A DNA stretch of 31,620 nt from positions 1 to 31,620 of the forward strand of contig JARQWU010000106.1 of NCBI GenBank assembly GCA_040182905.1, in the 5' to 3' direction. The number at the start of each line of letters is the position of its first letter. The stretch's first letter is position 1. This DNA is from Barthelona sp. PAP020. Taxonomy: Eukaryota; Metamonada: BaSk clade. The position numbers and the translations under genes were made by a program. Positions 17,773 through 26,827 of this stretch are shown here, in pieces. A model generated the notes under the pieces. The model had not been told where the DNA came from. It saw only the letters and a program-made list of their open reading frames with translations, and did no database searches.

Positions 17773-20700
17773 ATGACAATATTAGAGCATGAATTTACTC
17801 CAAAAGAAGTAAAAGCTCTGTATGAGAATTATGGGAAACGAATTAAAAAGAATCTACCGGTTTTAGTTGGTATTGATCCGAATAAAACGATATCTCGAGT
17901 TAATATTGCGAATAAATATTTATTATTACCGTACAAAGATTATGTGAATGTCAAAATTGAAGATGAAATTTCGAAAAATGAATATGAAATTTCTTCACTT
18001 GTATATTATTTATATTATAAACAAACATTTGATAGTATTTTGAAGATAGATCCTTCTTTATGTTATGATAAACATTCTAGCATGATTTTTATGTATTTGA
18101 ATGAAAATTTGAAATTGCTGAAGAATTTTGAACAACACAGTGAAGAGTATAGTCATCTTACCAAAAATTTTTTAGTTATTGTGTTGCCTATGTTATATCG
18201 CCTTATTATTGTGGATGTAGACATAACGTTGTCATTAATTGACAAATACATTGTGTTATTGGAAAATTGTGTTGTATTGTTGGATCCTGAGAATTATATG
18301 TTACGATTAGGGTTTTATGAGTTAAAGACATTGTGTTTGAAACAAAAGAATGAGAGTTCATCTATCAAACCTCTTTCAAACCTGTATAGAAATACTGAGC
18401 GATTGTCAACTTTTGATGTTTCTTTCAATCAATGCGTTGATGAATGTAAAAGGTTGTTACTCTTTTATGAGCCTTCAACCAACTTAGAGGTTTCAATCAA
18501 TGATTGCATTAATATTCTATGGTTAAATCTGGAGGATTATTTGTTAAACAATACTGATTTAAAAAATCATTTGTATTTTAAGGATATTTGCTTATTCTTT
18601 GATCAAATGTTTGGTGATGAAACAACTGATATTTCACTTGATGAAACAGAGCTGATTCAATTATTTATTTTGATTGCCTTACTCAAACCAGATGTTCTTT
18701 ATGAACAGTTGCTGTCAAAATTTGAATTATATCAATTGAGCGTTGATGTGTTGGATTTGTGTTGGCAACTTAAACAATTGATGAATGCAACAAATGCTTG
18801 TGATTTTCAAAAGTTGTTGAAAGTCACAGATATCTTGAAATTTTCGCTTAATCATTTCAATGGAATATTGAGTTTTGTTGATTGGGCCTATTCACACATT
18901 AGAAACGTATTGATGAACTCTTACATTGAATTATATAACCAATCGTTTACAATGAAACAAGAAGATGTTTTAGATCTGGCTGTTCTTTTTCAAAGAATTC
19001 AAAATCAATGGAAGGACATTTTGATCAAAAATCAACAAATTTCTATCAATAATTTGAAAAGTTTGTATAATTTTTATGAATTATGGACTGTTCAAGACTT
19101 TTTAATGTTTTCTTCGTGTACAGGAAAATTGTTGAACCTAGTTAATGACATTGACACTGCATTTCATCTTTATGACGGTTTGATTCCTATTGTTGAGCAT
19201 GAAAGAACCTTAATTGGTCTGATTAATACAGGATCAACCGTTATTGGCAGCTTATCAATGACAGTTGATCTCCCAAAAACTGAAAATTTAAATTTGAACA
19301 GTGGCGGCATTTTAGCAGACATTCATTTTGAAGCTTTTTTAAATCGTTCTTTATTTTTCATCTTGAGAGGCTTGGAAAGTAGACAACGTGAATTGAATCA
19401 GAGACAGGAGACAAAAATTCAACAAACTCAAAAATTAATAAATTTAGGCTCAACTACATTGAATCTCAATAATATTCAAAAACCCAAGAAGGTGTTATTC
19501 AATCCAACAGTTGAACGAGAGTTGGTAAGATATTGTGGAGACAATAAGTATTATATTTGCATTGTCAAAATACTGTTTTGTTTCTTTAGGAAAGAAGAGG
19601 AAGATATTAAGACTCTATTGACGTTTTGTTATCAAACCATTAAAGAATTAATTTTGGAAGAAAAAATTTTGTTCAAAAAATTCTCGGAAAAGAAACCTTA
19701 TCATCTTTTTTTCAGAAATTCTCAGATTATTCAGTACTTTGATGATTCTAATACGCTGAAAAGTATCAACTGTTATGAACCAAACAGATATTACGATGTT
19801 GGAACAATGAAAATTTGCTCCTGTTTACCTCTATCTGTGTTATCTATTTTTGGTTTGTATAATATTGTCAAAAATCGTGTTGGGTGCTTGCAAAATAATC
19901 AAGAATTGGAATTTATTGATCTTGTTTTGAAAGACTTTGTCAATCCCGCTAAGTCATTAAGTCAAGCCCTTTCCTCAGCAATGAATCCAAAACAGATTCA
20001 GTTGTTGTCCCCGGGAGAAATTAAAATGATTCTTTCCGTTCTTCTTGATTTTGTTGAAAACCGGATGGACCAAAACACAGAATTCCAAAAACTGTCGTTC
20101 TTTAGAATTGTGCGTTTCTGTATTGTTTTGGCAATTGTATTGAATGATTCAATTGAAATTTTTAAATCAATTCAAACGTTTGTAAAAGTTTGTGAAAGTT
20201 TGAATTTTTTTCACAAATTCTCCGAAAATGATCTCATTCAAAATGAATGTTTGAAGGTTTATCTTATGTTTTCTGAGGCTAATTTTGATGAACTAAAATC
20301 CATTTTTACCAGTCAAATTGTTGAAGCACACTTTTTGAAACTAATGTATTTAGCTTTAAGAGTTGATAAATCTCAAGTGAAATTGGTTGAATCTGTCAAG
20401 CTGTCAGATAAAAATAGTATTGTGTGTTTCTTAACTTTTGTAAAGTTCTTTCAGTTTATTTCACCAAAAGATTGTTTGTTAATGATCAATAGCTCTTCTA
20501 CTATTGATCCACAAGAAATTATGAGTGCTTTTGATACTGGTGTTGTTCCTGGGTCATCTGGTACTGTTGAATATTATGAAAATGCTTTGATCATATACAA
20601 TGTTATTTTAGGTTTGGTTGATCCTAATTTATTTCTATTGATCAACCCTTATAAAATCAGTTTAACAGATGTTTCTGTGGACAGTAAGTTAGATTTGAAT

Positions 20701-23700
20701 AAACTGTGTGAAAATGTGTCAAATGTTTTGAAAGAGTATGATGAAGTTGTTCAACAAATGAAAAAATGTATTGCCGTTGATGAAGAGACTGGTCAATTAA
20801 TTAGTTCTTCTTCAGATGGATTTTCAAGGGACAAAACGTCGTCAAAAGATCTGAAAGGGAAAGCTAAAACGAAATCCAAGGATAAAAAGACGAACAAGGA
20901 TAAAACGACCAAGAACAAAAATAAAGACCAAAAAAAAATAGTTGAAGAGGAACTGCCACTTTCAACCCCTGTTGAATTAACCGAGGATCAGAAACAATTG
21001 CAAAATAAGTTTATTTCAATCTTGTTTGCTAAGAAACAATACAATGATATGGTAGCATTTGTACAAAACACACAGTTTATCATTACTCAATTGAGATTGA
21101 TCGAAGGGATTTGTTTATTGACTCCTTTGTTTAAACTTCAAGGAACAATACCAAAACATGTATTAACAGACGATGTTGTTCATGAAAATGAAAATGCCAT
21201 AGCAGATTCTCTATTTTCTGCCTTATGTCGAAATATCATCAGTTGCCTTGTTTCATCTGCTGATTTTTATGATTATGATCACAACGTTAAAATTGTACAC
21301 TCAATTAATGAATTTTTGGTCTTAATAACTTCATTTTTCTCATTCTTTTCAAAACCTGAATTCAGTAAATCAACCATACTATTATTTAGAAATATGATTT
21401 ATCAAATATTATGGGCATTTGACAGTTTCAATTATGGATTTTCAAGCAATTTGGACATGACACAATTCATGAATCTTTGTTCCTTAACACTCAAATACGA
21501 TGATAATTCAAGAGAAATCCTTGCATTAACCAGTCGAATTTTGAGTGTTTTACCATTGCAAACTTTTAAAATGAATGAAATCTACGGCTATTATGTAAAA
21601 CACAAGCAACTAAAAGATAATGATGACAAACATTATTATCCAGTTGTATCTCAAGAAATCCTCATCAGTTTTGAAGATTCTGATGGGGTGATGGATAATG
21701 TTGGTCAAAAGTTTGAGGAAAAATTTTATCAAAAGGTCAAAAATTTTGAAATTGAAAATTTGGATCTTGGTCAATTGAATGACGCCAAAAGGTCTCTACT
21801 GGATAGTTTTGAGTATTTTTCAACAACAACTGACTTATTTAAAAAGATACATTTGTCTTACTTGATCGGTATTGTTGATCAAAAATTGAATTTGCCTCCA
21901 GTAAGATTCCTATTGTGTGTTGATTTGTTATTGCAAACACCCAAGTCCATTTATAATTTTGAACAAGTCGATTGGAAGAAAGTTTCACAAACATTCAAGG
22001 AGTTTAGCAGATTAAAACCAGTTGAATTGGTCAAAATTATGAATATTATAATTGTTTGTGTTTCAAGAATATTATTGTTGACTGTGGAAGATCTGAGTTT
22101 CCCCGTAAAAGTTTTAATAAGAATTTTGTTAAAACTTTTTAAACTTTTTACAAATATTGTTTCAGGGCTAGACTTACCAAAAAGGTCTCAAGATATGCAA
22201 TTATATCGTCGGATCATTTCATTTGATAATTTCTTGAATTTCAAATTTTCAAATTTATTGGATAAATTTTTTATTGATCAATCCCTTGTAACCCCCACTG
22301 ATTTAGTCTGGGCAATTGATCATATTCTGTTGATTGTTGTCCAATTTAATGATTCATTGATGGCTTTAGATTCCCTGGCTCTTAATGGTTATGCCTTGTA
22401 TGTTATTGATTCAACCATGTTTGCTAAGGATGAAATGATAAATTGTCAGTTATTGTATGCTTTGCTTTTATCAAAAGCATCCTTTATTGAAGAGAGTTTC
22501 TCTTTATTGAAAAGTTTACAAAATTATAAGACTGGTTACGTGCCCAATTCTGTATTCAACATGAAATATAATTTGCTGAATGAAGTGACGAAAATAACTT
22601 TTAATTTTGAGCATGCTTCCGAGTATTTGTGGAGTTATTTGATTATTTTAGATATTTGCAAACACTTGTTGCTATTTAATGCTGATTCTAATGTTTTGGA
22701 AGGGATTTATTCGTTTGCACTCAGTATTTATGAGCAACTAGTTTCACTTAATGTACATGAAATGTTGAAAGAAGAATTGGGTGACTATTTTGGAACTATT
22801 ATTGGGGAATTGAATAATCTATTTGGTAATGTTATCTTTGGTATTCATCTTAATCATCAACGATTTGATAAAGCTCTTGAAAGTAGGGTTATTGCAGAGA
22901 AAGATACAAACATAAGCACTTCTTTAAATAGTTCCAGAAAGAAACAACCAGTAAAGAAAAGTGGAGGCAGTTCAACAAAAAAATCAAGTTCAAACACGTC
23001 TTCAGGCAGTATTAAGCTTGATTTTGATGATCTTGGCAAATCTATGCTGTTGAGATTTAACAGATTGCCCCTTCATGTGGCATATTATGAGTTTGAAATA
23101 TTTAGAACTTTAATTGCGTTGAATCATCCTGAAAGCTTACAGTCACTCCCATTTATTCTTATGAATTGTTCGTTGCCAGAATTAAACGAGTTACAACAAC
23201 AACAAAGTTATATTACTGGAGAAGCCATGAATCATGAGTCAACAAGCATAATAAATGGCATAAGTTTCAAAAATTCTCAAAAGTTTGACATGGCGATCAG
23301 AAACTTTGATTATTTACTTGGTGTTGCAAGAAATGATTTGTATCGTTTGGGCACTCGTTTGGATGTGGATCCAGTTACCATTGGAAGTATTGCAGGGTGG
23401 CAAGAGTCTTCCTTTGTAGTCAGATTCATTGTCATCACTATTGAAAATGTTGAAACCAAATTGTTATATGAACTTAGTAAAGTTACAGCATTTGATGATA
23501 ACGTTGCTACAATTAACAAATTGAAAGAATTGACATACATTGTACAATCAGTGATCAATCTTATTGATTCGACTCATTTACGTCTCAATGATTTCCTTGT
23601 GGGTAGAACCTATTTCGCATTCAGTAATTTGCACTTTTTCATCAGTCGTATCACAAGGAAAACTGAATTAGTTTTAGAAAATGCAAAAATCTGCAAGGAA

Positions 23701-24450
23701 TTCTATCTTAAAGCTTTATCTCATTGGTCAAAGTTGGGTTTCTTTGTTGACAATTTTAACATCTGTTTGAACAGGTTGGTACATTCTTTATTTTTATTAA
23801 ATGAACATGATTTTGCTTGTAAATTGTTGTTGGGTTTCGCTAATGAAGAAAAGAAGTGGTATAATAAACTGAACAATGTTGGCTTTATGACATCAAAAGT
23901 TGATCCTATTCTGGGTCTCCCCCAACATGCTGAAACAAAAGGTGAATTGATAAGGTCAATTGAATTGTTGAAACGTTCTCAAGAAGCGAATTTAATTCAT
24001 CTTGATTGGTCAAGGTATATATCTCCCTTTGAAAAAGATATTAATTTCAATTTGTTGAATGAAATACAAAGTTCAAAATTAGTTTTAGACTCTTCTGTCG
24101 CATTTTGTTTGCTCAAAGATCTGTTATCAACAAATATGCCTGTTATTGATGGTGTTATTGAACCTTGTACCTTGCACATTGTTGTGTTTAATTCACAAAA
24201 AGAGAATCTCAAGCTTTCTTTACCAATACCTGTTGATTTTTGTGTTTTAAAGAAATTCTGGAACAATTGGAATGGATTTTCAAAAATTGACGAAAACCTT
24301 CCAAAATTACATGAATTATTCGGAGCCGTTGATTCCATTGATGAAAATATTGATAAGTCAGTGTTGGTGGATTTCTTCACAGTTGATTTGAATTTGGGCT
24401 TCAGCAGCAATAGTGATTTAATTGACGTTTTTGATAATTTGATGGTGTAA
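17773..24450 (+). CDS. Very large unrecognised helical protein (2225 aa)
   Basis: This is a single uninterrupted frame from an ATG. I do not recognise the family. The composition (leucine, phenylalanine and isoleucine spaced as in amphipathic helices, few glycines and prolines) suggests a long alpha-solenoid, without clear TPR, HEAT or ARM signatures by eye. Two low-complexity basic hinges break it into three: lysine-rich KDLKGKAKTKSKDKK and following, at about residues 1025-1060, and serine/lysine-rich SRKKQPVKKSGGSSTKK and following, at about 1717-1745. There is no signal peptide, no convincing membrane helix and no catalytic motif. Large helical ciliary scaffolds such as CFAP54 or CFAP46 have similar size and texture, but that is only a guess. 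The gene is isolated by the rRNA-fragment gap upstream and a convergent gene downstream. Confidence 0.8.
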   Translation: MTILEHEFTPKEVKALYENYGKRIKKNLPVLVGIDPNKTISRVNIANKYLLLPYKDYVNVKIEDEISKNEYEISSLVYYLYYKQTFDSILKIDPSLCYDKHSSMIFMYLNENLKLLKNFEQHSEEYSHLTKNFLVIVLPMLYRLIIVDVDITLSLIDKYIVLLENCVVLLDPENYMLRLGFYELKTLCLKQKNESSSIKPLSNLYRNTERLSTFDVSFNQCVDECKRLLLFYEPSTNLEVSINDCINILWLNLEDYLLNNTDLKNHLYFKDICLFFDQMFGDETTDISLDETELIQLFILIALLKPDVLYEQLLSKFELYQLSVDVLDLCWQLKQLMNATNACDFQKLLKVTDILKFSLNHFNGILSFVDWAYSHIRNVLMNSYIELYNQSFTMKQEDVLDLAVLFQRIQNQWKDILIKNQQISINNLKSLYNFYELWTVQDFLMFSSCTGKLLNLVNDIDTAFHLYDGLIPIVEHERTLIGLINTGSTVIGSLSMTVDLPKTENLNLNSGGILADIHFEAFLNRSLFFILRGLESRQRELNQRQETKIQQTQKLINLGSTTLNLNNIQKPKKVLFNPTVERELVRYCGDNKYYICIVKILFCFFRKEEEDIKTLLTFCYQTIKELILEEKILFKKFSEKKPYHLFFRNSQIIQYFDDSNTLKSINCYEPNRYYDVGTMKICSCLPLSVLSIFGLYNIVKNRVGCLQNNQELEFIDLVLKDFVNPAKSLSQALSSAMNPKQIQLLSPGEIKMILSVLLDFVENRMDQNTEFQKLSFFRIVRFCIVLAIVLNDSIEIFKSIQTFVKVCESLNFFHKFSENDLIQNECLKVYLMFSEANFDELKSIFTSQIVEAHFLKLMYLALRVDKSQVKLVESVKLSDKNSIVCFLTFVKFFQFISPKDCLLMINSSSTIDPQEIMSAFDTGVVPGSSGTVEYYENALIIYNVILGLVDPNLFLLINPYKISLTDVSVDSKLDLNKLCENVSNVLKEYDEVVQQMKKCIAVDEETGQLISSSSDGFSRDKTSSKDLKGKAKTKSKDKKTNKDKTTKNKNKDQKKIVEEELPLSTPVELTEDQKQLQNKFISILFAKKQYNDMVAFVQNTQFIITQLRLIEGICLLTPLFKLQGTIPKHVLTDDVVHENENAIADSLFSALCRNIISCLVSSADFYDYDHNVKIVHSINEFLVLITSFFSFFSKPEFSKSTILLFRNMIYQILWAFDSFNYGFSSNLDMTQFMNLCSLTLKYDDNSREILALTSRILSVLPLQTFKMNEIYGYYVKHKQLKDNDDKHYYPVVSQEILISFEDSDGVMDNVGQKFEEKFYQKVKNFEIENLDLGQLNDAKRSLLDSFEYFSTTTDLFKKIHLSYLIGIVDQKLNLPPVRFLLCVDLLLQTPKSIYNFEQVDWKKVSQTFKEFSRLKPVELVKIMNIIIVCVSRILLLTVEDLSFPVKVLIRILLKLFKLFTNIVSGLDLPKRSQDMQLYRRIISFDNFLNFKFSNLLDKFFIDQSLVTPTDLVWAIDHILLIVVQFNDSLMALDSLALNGYALYVIDSTMFAKDEMINCQLLYALLLSKASFIEESFSLLKSLQNYKTGYVPNSVFNMKYNLLNEVTKITFNFEHASEYLWSYLIILDICKHLLLFNADSNVLEGIYSFALSIYEQLVSLNVHEMLKEELGDYFGTIIGELNNLFGNVIFGIHLNHQRFDKALESRVIAEKDTNISTSLNSSRKKQPVKKSGGSSTKKSSSNTSSGSIKLDFDDLGKSMLLRFNRLPLHVAYYEFEIFRTLIALNHPESLQSLPFILMNCSLPELNELQQQQSYITGEAMNHESTSIINGISFKNSQKFDMAIRNFDYLLGVARNDLYRLGTRLDVDPVTIGSIAGWQESSFVVRFIVITIENVETKLLYELSKVTAFDDNVATINKLKELTYIVQSVINLIDSTHLRLNDFLVGRTYFAFSNLHFFISRITRKTELVLENAKICKEFYLKALSHWSKLGFFVDNFNICLNRLVHSLFLLNEHDFACKLLLGFANEEKKWYNKLNNVGFMTSKVDPILGLPQHAETKGELIRSIELLKRSQEANLIHLDWSRYISPFEKDINFNLLNEIQSSKLVLDSSVAFCLLKDLLSTNMPVIDGVIEPCTLHIVVFNSQKENLKLSLPIPVDFCVLKKFWNNWNGFSKIDENLPKLHELFGAVDSIDENIDKSVLVDFFTVDLNLGFSSNSDLIDVFDNLMV

Positions 24451-24693
24451 TCTTGTGGTTTTTTTATCTTTGAAAGCGCTCGTAAACATATTTGTTTTAA
24501 TATTTTTATTTCTTTAATTTTCTTAAAAGAAAAAGGAGCTTTGCCATTTCACTGGTAAATGGATTGAATAAAAGGTAAATTTTTTTTCTTACCCACAAGT
24601 TCTTCCATTAATATGAAACTAACAAAACTCTAAATTGAGAAAATAAAAAATAAAAAATTGTAAAATTAAAAAAAATTCACTCAATCTAAATAT

Positions 24694-25578
24694 TTATTCC
24701 AAATGATGCCTTCTTAATGGTCCTTTGTGATGCATTTTAATACTGACAATTTTTGCTGTCTCATCTAGAGCTTTTTGAGCATCTAAACCACTTTGCAAAA
24801 ATTGTAAGAGAGAAGCAATGGTTGTATCCCCTCTGCCAGTGCGAGTATCACCAGTTACTGTGTCTAAACCAGTCCAAAAAGCTTCACCTAAACATTGTCC
24901 TTCATCAAACAACTTGCATCCCAATCTGTACGTACATAAAACCTTTGGTCCCAAAGAATTTAAATATAAACAAGCTTCATGCATGTCTTTGATTCCAGTG
25001 ACCAAACTTGCTTCCATATGATCAACTTTCAATAAATCAACATATTGTAAACATTTTTCCATTTGTTCCCAAGGCATTTTTTCAACATGTTTGTCTTTTG
25101 AATCATCTGATGTGTCTTTTAAATGACGAGTAAAACCCTGAATATCCATAGCTAAATACCTACATTTCTTCTTTAAACTTTCAAAAAGTTCCTCTGGAAA
25201 TTCTCCATACCACAATGGTGATAATAGTACAACACTATTATCGGGAATATATTCCAAATCGTCAATTGTCCATGGATCAGCAGTACAAGGAACTAATTGA
25301 ACACGTAAATCAAGATTATTCGGATCAGGATGAATATTTTGAAAAACAGTTGATTTTTCAGAATCAATAGCAATAAACTCATTAACTTCCTTGCTAAATA
25401 TTTCGAAATAACCATTGTCTGCGGGGGAACGTTTCAAAATAGCAGTCACATTATGATTTAATGCAGATAGTGCCAGACTTGAATAATAAACACCTCCTCC
25501 AGGAACATAGCTTTCCTTTCCATCATCAATGATTCTGTCTAATGTAGCATGTCCAATAACAAAATATGTTTCACTCAT
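24694..25578 (-). CDS. PfkB-family carbohydrate kinase
   Basis: The protein has 294 residues from the ATG at 25578. The frame is open for 39 more codons upstream but without an ATG, and the MSETYFVIGHATLD start matches the usual PfkB first strand. GGG at 27-29 in VPGGGVYYSSLALSAL is the substrate-side motif of the family. The C-terminal signature is GDTRTGRGDT (243-252), with D251 the expected catalytic base. The family usually reads DTTGAGD; the TGRGDT variant belongs to a subgroup I associate with archaeal and bacterial sugar kinases. The family phosphorylates a sugar or nucleoside hydroxyl with ATP; the substrate cannot be told. It is followed upstream on the same strand by an unrelated gene 158 bases away. 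It may be of prokaryotic origin, unproven. Confidence 0.85.
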   Translation of the reverse strand: MSETYFVIGHATLDRIIDDGKESYVPGGGVYYSSLALSALNHNVTAILKRSPADNGYFEIFSKEVNEFIAIDSEKSTVFQNIHPDPNNLDLRVQLVPCTADPWTIDDLEYIPDNSVVLLSPLWYGEFPEELFESLKKKCRYLAMDIQGFTRHLKDTSDDSKDKHVEKMPWEQMEKCLQYVDLLKVDHMEASLVTGIKDMHEACLYLNSLGPKVLCTYRLGCKLFDEGQCLGEAFWTGLDTVTGDTRTGRGDTTIASLLQFLQSGLDAQKALDETAKIVSIKMHHKGPLRRHHLE

Positions 25579-25736
25579 CTTGTCGTGATTAGATAAAAAG
25601 AAAAAATTCAAGATTTTCTTTTCCTTCAAGAATTGTATTATCTCTTTCCTGACAAAATAACCACTAAATGCTTTGCAATATTCTAAAAATAACAAAACAC
25701 TTTATAATTTACAACAAAAACAAAAGAAAAAAAGTA

Positions 25737-26324
25737 TCATTCATGTCTTTTGACGGATTTTGGTCTGGCCGACCTTCTTTTTTGTCTCTTTTCAATAGGT
25801 TTTGATTCGATCTCGTTTGGTTCTAGATTATCTGCTTCCACAACGGTATTCATTTCTGCTTGTGGGTCTACAACATTTTCAACCGCCGTTTCAACCGTTT
25901 CAGTTGTTGTTTCTGCTTGAACAGGTTGTTTTTCTTCAATTGTTTCTTCTACTGTTGTAGTTTTTCTGAGCACTTTTTGAACACGTTTTAATCTTTTGCC
26001 TTTGTAAACTCTTTTTTGTTTGGATTCATCTTCTGTCTTTTCTTTTTGTTCTTTCTTTGGTGCATTTAAGAACGTAATTGGCGTTTGATGTCTGGTGGAA
26101 ACATAGATAGTTGGAGGAACCAACCATCCAGATTCCATTAATGCTTTTCTTGAAAAATAGTTATGAAGTTCAATTTTAACCTTTTGCCATAAAGAACTAT
26201 CTTCACTGGTCAAATTAATATGAGCATCAGTAATAGTTGGAAAATCAAAGGGATAATCAGTAAAATCATCTCCCCAAGTGAATCTCGTGTTGGATTCAAG
26301 CTTATCCTTATTCGAAACGTTCAT
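25737..26324 (-). CDS. Hypothetical protein with basic, low-complexity C-terminal half
   Basis: The protein has 195 residues from an ATG. Residues 1-90 look folded (TRFTWGDDFTDYPFDFPTI, then HINLTSEDSSLWQKVKIEL, then SGWLVPPTIYVSTR), but no family is recognised. Residues 90-195 are low complexity: a lysine/arginine block (KRVYKGKRLKRVQKVLRK), a threonine/glutamate-rich middle, and a basic end (KRQKRRSARPKSVKRHE). Both basic blocks would serve as nuclear localisation signals or RNA-binding patches, so a nuclear role is a fair inference. It lies in a three-gene run on the same strand. The folded half carrying family-like spacing makes a chance frame unlikely. Confidence 0.65.
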   Translation of the reverse strand: MNVSNKDKLESNTRFTWGDDFTDYPFDFPTITDAHINLTSEDSSLWQKVKIELHNYFSRKALMESGWLVPPTIYVSTRHQTPITFLNAPKKEQKEKTEDESKQKRVYKGKRLKRVQKVLRKTTTVEETIEEKQPVQAETTTETVETAVENVVDPQAEMNTVVEADNLEPNEIESKPIEKRQKRRSARPKSVKRHE

Positions 26325-26827
26325 GATAAACTAAAAAAAAAAGTGACATTTTCCAACTTCCCATCCTTTTTCATTTTTTGTGACAACTTTCATTTTCTCT
26401 TTATTTTCGACAATTATTTGCTGATATTTTCAACAAACCACTTTTTCAATAAAGTTTTCAGTTTCTTTGCGAAGGTTTGGAAATGAAGGGTAATATTCAC
26501 ATCAATCATTATTATCTAGGCATTGTTTGATTTTCAATTTGGCTATTTGTTTTAAAATGGGGCAAAAAGCCAAATTGAAAGTCATTATCCACATAATATC
26601 TTTATGTTTTAAATTTCAATCAAAGGAGACACAATTGTTTGAATAATTTGAAAAAAATAAACACATTTTGCTTTTATTTATAAAATTTATTGTCAATTTT
26701 GCTGAAAAAGGAATTGGTATTTGAATCAACAGTTGAAGATTGCTTTTCAAAACACTGGTTTCACTGAAATCTTCAGAATTTCAAATGATCGAAATTCAAT
26801 GGTTCACATACCCAAATCTTTAAAATT
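26325..26827. other. 503-base intergenic stretch with one hairpin
   Basis: The stretch lies between the 5' end of the hypothetical gene and the 3' end of the RME-8-like gene, both on the - strand. It is AT-rich. I see no gene, only the strong inverted repeat at 26532-26580. It must contain the promoter of the hypothetical gene, without a recognisable motif. Confidence 0.45.
26532..26580. repeat. Hairpin with 13-bp perfect stem
   Basis: TTTCAATTTGGCT (26532-26544) is perfectly complementary to AGCCAAATTGAAA (26568-26580) around a 23-base loop. A 13-bp perfect stem is longer than expected by chance in a gap of this size. It may be a small RNA, a transcript 3' structure or a short miniature element; flanking bases show no clear target-site duplication. 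Confidence 0.5.

Noticed and set aside
25579-25695. N-terminal extension of 39 codons on the PfkB kinase, looking hydrophobic like a targeting sequence
   Set aside because: It starts with TTG and has no ATG; the ATG at 25578 matches the family's first beta-strand.
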